From Caldilineaceae bacterium (GTDB taxonomy: Bacteria; Chloroflexota; Anaerolineae; Caldilineales; Caldilineaceae): a stretch of DNA of 38,423 bases. Shown piece by piece: positions 17,058-25,157 of this stretch (its first letter is position 1; the number at the start of each line of letters is the position of its first letter). Where the stretch lies: positions 1 through 38,423 of the forward strand of contig JAHBVG010000072.1 of assembly GCA_019637695.1 (NCBI GenBank). Direction: 5' to 3'. The notes under the pieces are model-generated. The model ran no database searches. It saw only the letters and a program-made list of their open reading frames with translations, and had not been told where the DNA came from. The translations under genes were made by a program, and so were the position numbers.

Positions 17058-17912
17058 ATGGAACTGCTCAACTGGTTATTGGATCCGCTGGCCTACCCCT
17101 TTATGGGGCGTGCGCTGATGGCGTCGATCATCGTCGGTGTACTCTGCCCCGTCATCGGCACGTACATCATTCTTCAGGGCATGGCCTTCTTTGGCGATGC
17201 CTTATCCCACGCAATTTTGCCGGGCGTGGTGGTTGCCTTCCTCTTGAGTTGGCCGCTCTCGGTGGGAGCGCTAATTGTTGGCGTGCTGGCCGCAGTGGGG
17301 ATCGGTCTCCTCAGCGAACGGGGTGAGATCCGCGAAGATACGGCCATCGGGATTGTCTTTGCCGGTAGTTTTGCCCTAGGGATCGCCATGATCAGCACGG
17401 TGCGCAGCTATGCCGTCGATCTGACGCACATCCTCTTTGGCAATGTGTTGGGGATCGCCAACCGCGATCTCTGGTTGGTGGGCGGGTTGGGTCTGTTGAT
17501 CCTCTTGACGGTGATCGTACTCTATAAAGAGTTCCTCGTGCTGGCCTTTGATCCCACCCTGGCGGTGGTCCTGCGTCTGCCCGCTCGCTTTCTGCGCTAC
17601 CTGCTTCTGGTTTTGATCGCTTTGACCATTGTCGTCTCACTGCAAACAGTGGGGATAGCGCTGATGTTGGCGATGTTGGTGACGCCCGCTGCCGCCGCTC
17701 AATTGCTGACCCGGCGTCTGCCCACAATGATGCTCACCGCCGCCGGGATCGGCGCCTTCGCCAATGTGACGGGCCTCTATCTTAGTTTCTACTATAATGT
17801 TGCCTCGGGTCCGGCGATGGTACTCACGGCCACAGCGATCTTTCTGATTGTCTTCTTCCTTCGCCCTGGGCGCGGCTACCTGTGGCGGGCGTTGGTGCGC
17901 GTCCCCGCGTAG
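17058..17912 (+). CDS. metal ABC transporter permease (ABC-3 family)
   Basis: A 284-residue inner-membrane permease with about eight or nine hydrophobic helices. ABC-3 family landmarks include GTYIILQGMAFFGDALSHAI near residues 34-53 and VGIALMLAMLVTPAAAAQLL near 198-217. The ATG follows the ATPase stop directly (TAAATG), so the two are one operon under the Fur-like operator. Together they import zinc, manganese or iron; the missing solute-binding protein must be encoded elsewhere. The TAG stop (17910-17912) abuts a repeat array. Confidence 0.93.
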   Translation: MELLNWLLDPLAYPFMGRALMASIIVGVLCPVIGTYIILQGMAFFGDALSHAILPGVVVAFLLSWPLSVGALIVGVLAAVGIGLLSERGEIREDTAIGIVFAGSFALGIAMISTVRSYAVDLTHILFGNVLGIANRDLWLVGGLGLLILLTVIVLYKEFLVLAFDPTLAVVLRLPARFLRYLLLVLIALTIVVSLQTVGIALMLAMLVTPAAAAQLLTRRLPTMMLTAAGIGAFANVTGLYLSFYYNVASGPAMVLTATAIFLIVFFLRPGRGYLWRALVRVPA

Positions 17913-17985
17913 AAAGGGAAGAAAAGCAAAGGGTAAAAGTGGTGCAGGTTTGCAAGTGGCAGGTGAAAATCATTCTCGCAATTCG
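17912..17985. repeat. repeat array after the permease gene
   Basis: Purine-rich units gaaaggg, gaaaagc, aaagggt are followed by gcaggtttgcaagtggcagg and then aaatcattctcgcaattcgc. This joins the GCAAAAG-like family with the TTGCAAG family. The linker aatcattctcgc also occurs, reversed, in the array at 6112. Confidence 0.6.
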
Positions 17986-17992
17986 CCCCTGC

Positions 17993-18463
17993 TCACACCG
18001 TCAACCTCACCAACAACACAGGACAGGTCGCGCCGCGCAGCACTTTGTCCGCCACACTGCCATAGACCCAACGCTGCATCCCAGAGCGCCCGTGTGTACT
18101 CATGACAATCAAATCCACCCCTTCGGCGCTGGCATAGCCGATGATCGACTCAGCCGCGCTGCCCGTTTGCGCAACCGGCGTCGCCCGTATCCCCTCCTTA
18201 GACAACTCGTGGGCCTGCTGCTGTAACGACTTCAACGTTTCCAGCGTGGCCGTGGATCGCCCTGTATTGGGTGTGGGTTCGTGGATGCCGGACAGATCGA
18301 GGGCCAGATCCTCCAGCCGCGATGGTTCAACTTCCGTCACCACTTGAAAGAGGATCAACTCAGCCGCGTATTTTTCGGCCAGGGACCGGGCGTGGGGGAG
18401 CGCCTGGGCGGCAAAGGCTGAGCCATCCAACGTCACCATGATTTTACGGTAGATTGCGGACAA
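17993..18463 (-). CDS. universal stress protein (UspA family)
   Basis: A 156-residue cytoplasmic protein. The start is TTG at 18463, supported by AAGGAGG 6 nt upstream; the first internal ATG is at residue 9 inside the first beta strand. It shows the UspA pattern: IMVTLDGSAFAAQALPHA at the N-terminus and STHGRSGMQRWVYGSVADKV followed by CPVLLV at the C-terminus, which is the nucleotide-binding loop of the ATP-binding subgroup. It is a single-domain form of typical length. It is flanked on both sides by heptamer arrays and is probably monocistronic. Role: stress tolerance, with no specific partner visible. Confidence 0.93.
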   Translation of the reverse strand: MSAIYRKIMVTLDGSAFAAQALPHARSLAEKYAAELILFQVVTEVEPSRLEDLALDLSGIHEPTPNTGRSTATLETLKSLQQQAHELSKEGIRATPVAQTGSAAESIIGYASAEGVDLIVMSTHGRSGMQRWVYGSVADKVLRGATCPVLLVRLTV

Positions 18464-18475
18464 AGATTGCCTCCT

Positions 18476-18523
18476 TGTGTAGTGCGTAGATGAATATCAC
18501 CTGCCACCTCTGCGGTCCGCCGT
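18476..18523. repeat. composite heptamer array
   Basis: gtgtagtgcgtag, then a linker gatgaatatc, then acctgccacc and tctgcggtccgccg. A short version of the ordered array (CGTAGTG, TGCAAAC-like, CTGCGGT). It abuts the stop region of the next minus-strand gene. Confidence 0.65.
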
Positions 18524-18525
18524 GT

Positions 18526-19716
18526 TCATGCCACACAGGCCCCGGTGGGTCGCGGACCTTGTGGACGCCAGGGGATGCGCTCTCTGGGCTGGTATGCGAT
18601 GTTGAGATGTGGTGTCTCCAGGCGAATGTGGCCCTGGAAGCGCGAATCGAGCGCAGCCTCAAGGACGCCGGTGGTGAGCAGCGTGCGTTCAACAGGATAG
18701 GAGGGAACGCCGGTGACGAACATTTCCTCGATATTAAGGCTGAGGTAACTGAAATGGCAATAAGGATTGTTGTCTTGCAGATAGACTTCGGTGGCGGTGA
18801 TCTCATCCCCAATGCGGGCGGCGTAGGCGAAATCGGCGATGTAGTCATCGAGCATAAGGACAGCCCCGCGTGCGCCATCCGCATACTCAAGGAGGAAGAT
18901 CGCCGGCTTTGCGCAACCGCTCAGACCCGCGGCGGGTCGATCCTCGATGGTGGACCAGGCGGCCTCGGCCAGATCCAAAGGCCAGAGACCGGCGCGCGCC
19001 GCATCCCATACGGCGTCCCCTTCGAGACAGGTGACGGCAACCACGCCGCTTTCGCCGCCGCGCCGCCGTTCGATCATACATTGCAGCGTCTCCAGGGTGT
19101 GGAAGCCGTAGACATCCAATCCACTGTAGCCAATCGCCAACGCTTCAGAGATGGGCGCGCCTAATTCGTGTTCGAGCCAGGGACGACGCCAGCCTAAGGG
19201 CAGCGAGGAGCCAGCCATGAAGGGGGCGCCCAACCCAACCAGACGGTCGTACATCCAGCGGGCGTCGTGCCAATTGTATGAAAGGTGCTTGTCGTTGAAG
19301 ACCGGCACAGAGCGACCGCTGGTCGCCATCACCCCGGCGATCTGCTCAAGGAAATATTTGCGCGGGTAAAGATGCTGCCCTTTTTCGTTCCAGGCGTAGC
19401 GGCCATGTTCGCCGATGAGCAGTACGCCATCCACGGCCAGGCTTTCACCGCCCAGGGTAAGCGCGTCCACGATGCTGCGGTAGATGGGCACGTTGAATTC
19501 CTGGCTATAGCGACGGCTGAGATCGCCGCCTGCCCATTTGTTTATAGCAACATCGGCCCCGGCTTCGGCGAACTGATCAACGTACATTGAGGCAATTTTC
19601 ACACGCGGGGGGATCAGCCCATCATCGGTGGGGAAACCGGTGAAGAATTTGGTGACAATCACATCGGCATGTGAGCGCGGCCGATACTCTGTGAGAATGG
19701 CGGCAATGGATTTCAC
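18526..19716 (-). CDS. conserved protein of unknown function
   Basis: A 396-residue soluble protein with no signal peptide or membrane segment. It starts with GTG at 19716, with GAGGG just upstream. The N-terminal half alternates hydrophobic strands and helices (SIAAILTEYRPRSHADVIV, then LAVDGVLLIGEHG, then VPVFNDKHLSYNW), which recalls a Rossmann-like or Gfo/Idh-type N-domain without a glycine-rich loop. The phrase PRVKIASMYVDQ and the IGEHGRY segment match a conserved family I recall from planctomycetes and other environmental bacteria, annotated only as hypothetical. The C-terminal half is rich in beta-type sequence. It has no operon partner. No function can be assigned; a link to sugar or cell-surface catabolism is only a guess. 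Confidence 0.8.
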   Translation of the reverse strand: MKSIAAILTEYRPRSHADVIVTKFFTGFPTDDGLIPPRVKIASMYVDQFAEAGADVAINKWAGGDLSRRYSQEFNVPIYRSIVDALTLGGESLAVDGVLLIGEHGRYAWNEKGQHLYPRKYFLEQIAGVMATSGRSVPVFNDKHLSYNWHDARWMYDRLVGLGAPFMAGSSLPLGWRRPWLEHELGAPISEALAIGYSGLDVYGFHTLETLQCMIERRRGGESGVVAVTCLEGDAVWDAARAGLWPLDLAEAAWSTIEDRPAAGLSGCAKPAIFLLEYADGARGAVLMLDDYIADFAYAARIGDEITATEVYLQDNNPYCHFSYLSLNIEEMFVTGVPSYPVERTLLTTGVLEAALDSRFQGHIRLETPHLNIAYQPRERIPWRPQGPRPTGACVA

Positions 19717-19784
19717 AAGGCCCTCGTTTCTGTGGGATGGGTAACGATGCTGTTTATTATAACAGGACTTAGGCAGGTGAAGCA

Positions 19785-19813
19785 GACCCAGGTTTCAGAA
19801 AACCTGGCAGGTC
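19785..19813. repeat. palindromic repeat with ccaggttt arms
   Basis: gaccCAGGTTT and AAACCTGGcaggtc form an 8-bp perfect stem with further pairing of gacc and ggtc outside it. It is a compact palindrome in the 185-bp gap upstream of the unknown 396-residue gene and downstream of the cytochrome gene. Confidence 0.5.
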
Positions 19814-19849
19814 TCCAGAACCGCAACTGAGTGCGTAAGTCCGACAAAT

Positions 19850-19880
19850 AAAGCCGGGCCTCTGTACGAAACCCGGCTTT
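19850..19880 (-). terminator. rho-independent terminator of the cytochrome c gene
   Basis: A 9-bp perfect stem, aaagccggg / cccggcttt, with a 13-nt loop lies 22 bp after the cytochrome stop. Read on the minus strand, the stem ends in a T-rich run (ctttatttg). Confidence 0.8.
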
Positions 19881-19901
19881 GATAATCCGAACGCATGAAG
19901 A

Positions 19902-20630
19902 CTATTCTTCGCCGCGCAGCGTCAACATATAAGCGATCATGTGGGCGATCTGTTGATCGGTCAACGTGGCTTCGTAGAGTTGCGGCATCAGGTTGGGCAT
20001 GAAGCCTTCCACAATGTAATCGTTGGGGTGAACGATGCTGTTGTAGAGGTAGAGTTCGGCGCTCTGGCCTTCCACGCGGGTCTCAGCATGACCCGCCAGA
20101 TTGTACCAGCTTGGACCCACCTGCACCACGCCCGGTTGCATACTATGGCAGGCCGTGCATCCATTGGAGAGGATGAGTTGTTCCCCTTGAACGGGATTGG
20201 CCTGGGCCAGGGCCGCTGCAATGTTTGGCGGCAGTTCGCTTTCCGCTTCCTCGATAATGATCGGTTCAACTCTTTCTGTTGGCGTAGGCGTGGCAGTGGG
20301 GATTGGTGTAGCCGTCGCCACAGGGACAGCCGTCTCTGTCGGTGTGGGGGACGCCACAGGTGTGTCCGTAGCAACCGGCGCCGGGGTGGCTACTTCTGGC
20401 GTCAGGGTAGGTTCCACTGCTGGTTCCACGGTTGGGGCAACCGTTGCCTTGATAATGATAATTTCGTCCCCAATGGCGACGCGCGTGGCGTCAAATGGGG
20501 TTAGGACGAACGGCGGCGCTGGAGTATAGAGCGCTACCGGCGTAGATAGACCATTCTCTTCCTCGGCAGCGCAACCGCTGAGACCAAATAGGAAAAGAAC
20601 GATACCAAAAATGATCCAATACGTTCGCAT
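19902..20630 (-). CDS. cytochrome c family lipoprotein with Thr/Pro linker
   Basis: A 242-residue exported lipoprotein. The ATG at 20630 follows AAGGAG by 5 nt; an upstream in-frame ATG is unsupported. The lipobox LFGLSGC places the lipid on Cys20. Residues about 60-135 are a flexible linker rich in Thr, Pro, Ala and Val (VATDTPVASPTPTETAVP). The C-terminal 90 residues are a class I mono-heme cytochrome c: CTACH near 165 binds heme, and a Met in MPNLMPQLYEATLT near 215 is a candidate axial ligand, followed by the typical IAHMIAYMLTL helix. It probably shuttles electrons at the outer face of the membrane. No oxidase gene is adjacent. Confidence 0.9.
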   Translation of the reverse strand: MRTYWIIFGIVLFLFGLSGCAAEEENGLSTPVALYTPAPPFVLTPFDATRVAIGDEIIIIKATVAPTVEPAVEPTLTPEVATPAPVATDTPVASPTPTETAVPVATATPIPTATPTPTERVEPIIIEEAESELPPNIAAALAQANPVQGEQLILSNGCTACHSMQPGVVQVGPSWYNLAGHAETRVEGQSAELYLYNSIVHPNDYIVEGFMPNLMPQLYEATLTDQQIAHMIAYMLTLRGEE

Positions 20631-20734
20631 GATTCTCCTTTGATGATTGATTGTTGGGAAATCTCTGATTGAAAACACAATAACAACATTGACCTGCCAC
20701 TACTCTTTCAGATCCCCTCTCGTTTTGTCTGTGA

Positions 20735-20749
20735 CGTTTGTTGCAAACG
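20735..20749 (+). promoter_or_regulatory. 15-bp palindrome upstream of the permease operon
   Basis: CGTTTGTTGCAAACG has 5-bp perfect arms. It lies 9 bp before the -35 box of the promoter at 20759. It may be an operator; it differs from the Fur-like boxes. Confidence 0.35.
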
Positions 20750-20758
20750 CCCTCAGTT

Positions 20759-20786
20759 TTGAGGCCCTCCCCCGCGGTGATATACT
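20759..20786 (+). promoter_or_regulatory. promoter of the permease/DUF1980 operon
   Basis: TTGAGG (20759-20764), a 16-nt spacer, then TATACT (20781-20786). This leaves a leader of about 30 nt before the ATG at 20824. Confidence 0.45.
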
Positions 20787-20823
20787 CGACTTTGCGTGTT
20801 TTAAGGATGAGGAAAGGCTGTCG

Positions 20824-21891
20824 ATGCGTTCGATACTCGAAGACGCAGTACCCGGTGAATTAGAATTACCGCAACCGACCCAAAACCATGCAAGACCTCT
20901 CCGCCGCTGGCTGGGTGGGGCGCTGCTGCTGCTGGCCCTGGCCTCGCTGGCAGTTAGTACGCTCAATTCTCCAGGGGCGCGCTTCTTTGTTGTCGAACGC
21001 TTTCAGACCTTTGTCACCATCTTCTTAGGACTCTTCATCGAGGCGGCGCCCTTTTTGCTCGCCGGTTCGATTGTCTCAGGCTTCATCGATGTCTTTGTGA
21101 ACCGCAACTGGGTGGATCGCATTGTGCCTCGCCATCCCATCCTGGCGGCGTTGACCGGCGCATCGCTGGGATTGGTCTTCCCCGTCTGCGAATGCGGCGT
21201 AGTCCCTGTGACGCGCCGTCTCTATGAAAAAGGATTGCCGCTCTCGGTGGGCGTCTCTTTTTTGATGGCCGCGCCTGTGGTCAACCCGGTGGTGATCGCC
21301 AGCACCTGGGCTGCCTTCGGTTGGGGACCGGTACTGTGGGGACGGATTGGCTTTAGCGTGCTGATCGCGTTCGTCATCGGTTTGGTCTTTCAGCTTGCCC
21401 GCCCCAATGAGATTCTACGCCCTCAATTAATGGAAGAACGCGTCAGTTGCAGCCACGATTCTGCGCCGTTGGGGAACCGCCGCCAACGCGTGGGGAAGTC
21501 GTTGATCACCGCTGGCGACGACTTTTTGGATATGTCGCGCTATTTGATCATCGGCGCCATGTTGGCGGCTGCCATGCAGACCTTTGTCCCCCAATCGGCG
21601 CTGCTTGCCATCGGCCAGGGACCGGTCATCTCGGTCTTCGCGCTGATGGCGCTGGCCTTTGTGTTATCGGTCTGCTCCACGGTGGACGCCTTCCTGGCGT
21701 TGGCGTTTAGCACCACCTTTACCACGGGCGCCATTGTTGGTTTCCTCACCTTTGGCCCGATGGTGGATATCAAGAGTTCGCTGATGTTCCTGGGCGTCTT
21801 CCGGCGGCGCACGGTCTCCTATTTGATCTTGTTGCCCTTCGCCCTCACCGCGGTGATCGCAGTAAGCTGGAATTTCTTCCTGGGGAGCTAG
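20824..21891 (+). CDS. ArsP_1/DUF318-type permease (YraQ-like)
   Basis: A 355-residue inner-membrane protein. The ATG at 20824 is chosen over upstream in-frame starts because GAGGAAAGG lies just before it and the promoter at 20759-20786 would exclude them. About eight hydrophobic helices fall in two halves, each with the conserved signature of this family: CECGVVPVTRRLYEKGLP in the first half, preceded by TGASLGLVFPV, and VCSTVDAFLALAFSTTF in the second. Family members include arsenic-permease-like and YraQ-like proteins whose substrates are mostly unknown. The next gene starts 2 nt after its stop and encodes the usual partner of this permease family. Confidence 0.88.
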   Translation: MRSILEDAVPGELELPQPTQNHARPLRRWLGGALLLLALASLAVSTLNSPGARFFVVERFQTFVTIFLGLFIEAAPFLLAGSIVSGFIDVFVNRNWVDRIVPRHPILAALTGASLGLVFPVCECGVVPVTRRLYEKGLPLSVGVSFLMAAPVVNPVVIASTWAAFGWGPVLWGRIGFSVLIAFVIGLVFQLARPNEILRPQLMEERVSCSHDSAPLGNRRQRVGKSLITAGDDFLDMSRYLIIGAMLAAAMQTFVPQSALLAIGQGPVISVFALMALAFVLSVCSTVDAFLALAFSTTFTTGAIVGFLTFGPMVDIKSSLMFLGVFRRRTVSYLILLPFALTAVIAVSWNFFLGS

Positions 21892-21893
21892 AG

Positions 21894-22655
21894 ATGATAC
21901 AGAATGAACGCCTACAGCGGGCGATCAAAGCGCTGCTGCTGATTGGGTTAGGCTTCTTCCTCTATAGCAAGATTGCCAATGGCACGCTCTATTTCTACAT
22001 CAGCGAGCGCTATTCCTGGCTGACGATGATAGCCTTTATCGGTTTGATCATCGTTGGGCTGAGCTATCGCCGCGGCCCCGATGCGCAGGATCATAACCAT
22101 CATGACCATGCGCATCATGATCATCATCACGACCACAACCACGGGCTGACCTGGAGCGGCGCGTTCCTGGTGGCGTTGCCCATCCTTTTGGGGATATTGG
22201 TGCCGCCCCAGCCGTTGGGCGCGTCGGCGCTCGCAACACGAGAGATTAACATCGGCGGCGCGGATTCGGTGATGCCATCCGTGGTGCGGCGCAGTGAGCA
22301 AAAAGCCGCCATCGACCGCAATATCCTCGATTGGGTGACCGCGTTCCGCATGTCCAGAAGCAGCGGGGAAAGGTTCGACGGCGTGGAAGCCAATCTTGTT
22401 GGCTTTGTCTACCGCGAAGCAAACCAGGCCGAAGGAACGTTCTGGCTGGCTCGCTTTATTGTGGGCTGCTGTGTGGCAGATGCATCCCCTGCCGCCGTGT
22501 TGGTGCGCTCCTCGCTGCATGGCGATTTTGAGGATGGCGACTGGGTGCGGGTCGATGGCCGCTTCCACACAGAGGTGGGCGCGCAGGCGCCGGTCCTCAT
22601 GGCCGAGACCGTCGATCTCATCCCTGCGCCCAACCAGCCCTATCTCTACCCATAA
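21894..22655 (+). CDS. DUF1980/TIGR03943 family membrane protein with His-rich loop
   Basis: A 253-residue protein and the common partner of the permease before it (the B. subtilis YcgQ/YcgR pair is the known comparison). Two N-terminal helices (residues about 10-28 and 42-57) are followed by a loop with 11 His in 17 residues (67-83) and a third helix (about 89-105). The C-terminal domain outside or inside the membrane carries RFIVGCCVADASP, the conserved double-Cys motif of the family, and GDWVRVDGRF, an OB-like strand pattern. The His-rich loop strongly suggests handling of Zn, Ni or another soft metal. Stop TAA lies at the edge of a taatgcgtaattc repeat. Confidence 0.88.
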   Translation: MIQNERLQRAIKALLLIGLGFFLYSKIANGTLYFYISERYSWLTMIAFIGLIIVGLSYRRGPDAQDHNHHDHAHHDHHHDHNHGLTWSGAFLVALPILLGILVPPQPLGASALATREINIGGADSVMPSVVRRSEQKAAIDRNILDWVTAFRMSRSSGERFDGVEANLVGFVYREANQAEGTFWLARFIVGCCVADASPAAVLVRSSLHGDFEDGDWVRVDGRFHTEVGAQAPVLMAETVDLIPAPNQPYLYP

Positions 22656-22812
22656 TGCGTAATTCATGGAGACACGAGTTAGACATCGTACAATCTGTAT
22701 GGGTGCTGCTTATTGCGCTAGAGGATTCAGCAAGCAGAACCCCTACAGGATGAATACAACTTCTATTTTGTCCATCGGATTTGTCCATCAGAAAACGACA
22801 TCATCTCGGACA

Positions 22813-22835
22813 ATTACGGATTACGCATTACGCAG
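22813..22835. repeat. ATTACGC heptamer array
   Basis: Three tandem units attacgg-attacgc-attacgc. A related taatgcgtaattc lies at 22653 just after the preceding stop. The 195-bp gap between holds no other gene. Confidence 0.65.
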
Positions 22836-22850
22836 TCTCTTTCTCTGCCC

Positions 22851-23981
22851 ATGACAATCTTGCGACAACACCCTTCAATCTCACGCTTCGATCTGACTGT
22901 CTTTGCCGTGCTGACAGCGTGCGCGCTGGCGGTGATCCTGTTGGCCTGGCGCGGCAGTAGTGCTGCCGATGCTCCGACCGGCTTGAGCTTCCTCTACATC
23001 ACATCCGACGAACAGGGTCGCAGCCATCTTTTGCGCGTGGGGATCAGCGCTGATGGCGAATTGACCGCTCCGCAGCGGCTCAGTGATGAAAAGAGCGGCA
23101 TTTGGGACTTCGCAGTCTCCCCAGATGGGCAAGTGGTAATCTACTCAGCGTTGAGCGACCTGGGCTTGAGCGATCTGTGGACGGTTTCCCCGTATAGCGG
23201 CGAGCGCGCCCCACTCCTTACATGCCCCGAGGCGTCTTGCAGCAACGCCCGCTACTCGCCCGATGGCCGCTTGATCGCCTATACACAGCGCAACATGTCC
23301 GAATTTGCCTCGGCCTTTTTTAGCCCGCCACGGCTCTGGCTGTTGGATCACATCAACGGTGAGACGGGGGTCATCTTTAGGGATAATCAGCAATTGGCCT
23401 TTGAACCGCGTTGGTCCTCAGATGGCAACTGGTTAAGTTATATCTCCCCCGATCCCTCAGGATTGGGCGTGATCCATCTGGAAGATGGACGGACGGCGCT
23501 CTATCCTAATGCGCAGGGCGAACCAGGGGTGTGGCATCCGCTGGGCGCACAATTGTTGACCACAAATACCTGGCTGCAAGGTGAGGACTATGTTACCCAT
23601 CTGCTGCTCATCGACGTAGAGACCAACGAGGTTATCGATCTCAGCGGCGAGGGGGCGCTGGTCAGCGATAGTGGCCCTGAATACTCACCCGACGGCGCAT
23701 GGATCACCTTCCGTCGCAAGCTGTTGACCGGTCCACAGGCGACGCGTGGCAAACAGATCTGGCGGATGCGCGCCGACGGCAGCGACGCCCAGCCGCTCAC
23801 CGCCGACGAAGATGTGGATTATGGCAACCCCGTCTGGTCGCCCGATGGCCGTTACCTGCTCACGCGGCGATTTCCCCTCAAAGGCCCGAAGATCACCCCC
23901 TCGATCTGGCTGATCGATACTCAAACCGGCGACGCGCGCCAGCTCCTGGAGCCGGGGGACCAGCCAATGTGGATACCGTAG
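22851..23981 (+). CDS. membrane-anchored TolB-like beta-propeller (PD40 repeats)
   Basis: A 376-residue protein with one N-terminal membrane anchor (residues about 16-35) and an extracytoplasmic beta-propeller. PD40/TolB-type blades are seen in SPDGQVVIYSA, SPDGRLIAYTQR, SSDGNWLSYISP, SPDGAWITFRRK and SPDGRYLLTRRF. It is similar in style to TolB but is not encoded with Tol-Pal genes, so I do not call it TolB. It could bind protein partners or sugar polymers at the cell surface. The start has no clear ribosome binding site. Its TAG stop (23979-23981) is the first base triplet of a long inverted repeat. Confidence 0.85.
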   Translation: MTILRQHPSISRFDLTVFAVLTACALAVILLAWRGSSAADAPTGLSFLYITSDEQGRSHLLRVGISADGELTAPQRLSDEKSGIWDFAVSPDGQVVIYSALSDLGLSDLWTVSPYSGERAPLLTCPEASCSNARYSPDGRLIAYTQRNMSEFASAFFSPPRLWLLDHINGETGVIFRDNQQLAFEPRWSSDGNWLSYISPDPSGLGVIHLEDGRTALYPNAQGEPGVWHPLGAQLLTTNTWLQGEDYVTHLLLIDVETNEVIDLSGEGALVSDSGPEYSPDGAWITFRRKLLTGPQATRGKQIWRMRADGSDAQPLTADEDVDYGNPVWSPDGRYLLTRRFPLKGPKITPSIWLIDTQTGDARQLLEPGDQPMWIP

Positions 23982-24123
23982 GGATCGGGACTGGGGATCG
24001 GGGATCGGGGATTGTGTAAAGTGTCCGAAATCTCCTAATCGCTCAATCGCTGCAACTAGAGATCCAGAAATTCGAGATTCTAGAATACCAACCCACTCCC
24101 CAGTCCCCAGTCTCCGATCCCTA
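23979..24123. repeat. inverted repeat element spanning the whole convergent gap, holding both stop codons
   Basis: Both ends read TAGGGATCGG outward-in: TAGGGATCGGGACTGGGG on the plus strand from 23979 and TAGGGATCGGAGACTGGGG on the minus strand from 24123. The first TAG is the stop of the beta-propeller gene and the second is the stop of the kinase gene on the other strand. The interior contains gggatcg units, an 8-bp series (tcctaatc, gctcaatc) and ccccagt units. It may fold into a bidirectional terminator. Confidence 0.8.
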
Positions 24124-25053
24124 CAGCGTCGGCACCAAAATCTGAATCGCCTTCGGCAAGACGCGACAATGGATCGGCGTATCCTCAATCATTTCGCCGT
24201 CGGATTGGACAGATTGAATGGGATCGGTTTCGATTTCGATCTCACGCGCCTGCCAGTGCTGAAGATTTTTCTCGGTCTGCTCGACCACAATTTCCGGATC
24301 GTCGTCGCTGGCTACGGGGGTGCTATCGGTCAAACCGGCAACGTTGGCCGTAATCGCCAGAAAGGAGCGCAGATCCGCCTGGCGCACGACGATCACATCG
24401 AGCAGCCCATCGTCCACCTTCACATCGGGCATGAGCGAAAGCCCTGTCCGGCCCAGGCTGCCCGAATTGGCGACAAGGCAGGTCATCCCCTCACTCTCCA
24501 CCACTTTGCCATCCATGGTAATTCGATAGGTTGCATGGGGTGGATTGCGCAGGCTGCTCAAAGCGGAAAGCAGATAGGCCAGGACGCCCATACCTGCCTT
24601 GGCTTCTCGATCTGCTTCTTTGACCATCGCAGCTTCAAAACCGATCCCCACGCGCAGCAAGAAGAATCGATCCCCGATCTGGCCCATATCGACCCAACGC
24701 GCCTGGTTTTCGTTTCCACAAAAGAGTTCGCACGCCCCATTTAAGTCATTAGGGATGCCCAACTCCACTGACATGACGTTGGCTGTACCGCCGGGGAGGA
24801 TCGCCATCGGCACGTCGGAGCCGATGAGACCACTGGCAACTTCTGCTACTGTGCCATCCCCGCCGTAGGCGGCCACAATATCGAAGCCAGCCGCGACAGC
24901 TTCTTTGGCCAGACGGTATCCATCATTTGGCTGTTTGGTGATGGATACCTCCCAGTCGTAATCGAATTTTCTGAAGATTTGATTCAATGTATAGAGGATG
25001 GGCATGGATTGCCCCGAAGCAGGGTTGATGATAACGTGAACCCGTTTTGTCAC
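24121..25053 (-). CDS. diacylglycerol/lipid kinase family protein
   Basis: A 310-residue cytoplasmic kinase of the DgkB/YegS fold. I chose the GTG at 25053, with GAGAGG upstream, because the preceding residues are not typical of the family; a TTG at 25116 is the alternative. It opens with VHVIINPASG, the nucleotide-binding segment, followed by the glycine-rich loop VAAYGGDGTVAEVASGL and then MAILPGGTANVMS, all diagnostic of the catalytic domain. The C-terminal half shows the two-layer lipid-kinase sandwich (VRVGIGFEAAMVK, DVKVDDGLLDVIVV). Substrate is probably diacylglycerol or a sphingoid-like lipid. The TAG stop is formed by the repeat element 23979-24123. Confidence 0.92.
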   Translation of the reverse strand: MTKRVHVIINPASGQSMPILYTLNQIFRKFDYDWEVSITKQPNDGYRLAKEAVAAGFDIVAAYGGDGTVAEVASGLIGSDVPMAILPGGTANVMSVELGIPNDLNGACELFCGNENQARWVDMGQIGDRFFLLRVGIGFEAAMVKEADREAKAGMGVLAYLLSALSSLRNPPHATYRITMDGKVVESEGMTCLVANSGSLGRTGLSLMPDVKVDDGLLDVIVVRQADLRSFLAITANVAGLTDSTPVASDDDPEIVVEQTEKNLQHWQAREIEIETDPIQSVQSDGEMIEDTPIHCRVLPKAIQILVPTL

Positions 25054-25157
25054 TTTGAAGAGCCTCTCAACCGAAAAAGATCCCGTCCATCGGCCTATGG
25101 CAACGGACAGGATCAAAGATCACAAATGGTAAATCATCTAATTTGTGGATGCACAGA

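Noticed and set aside
20197..20529. Gly/Val-rich plus-strand frame over the cytochrome gene
   Set aside because: Antisense reading of the Thr/Pro linker.
21948..22667. Minus-strand frame of 239 codons opposite the DUF1980 gene
   Set aside because: Antisense shadow; it has no known domain and the plus-strand gene fits an operon with the permease.
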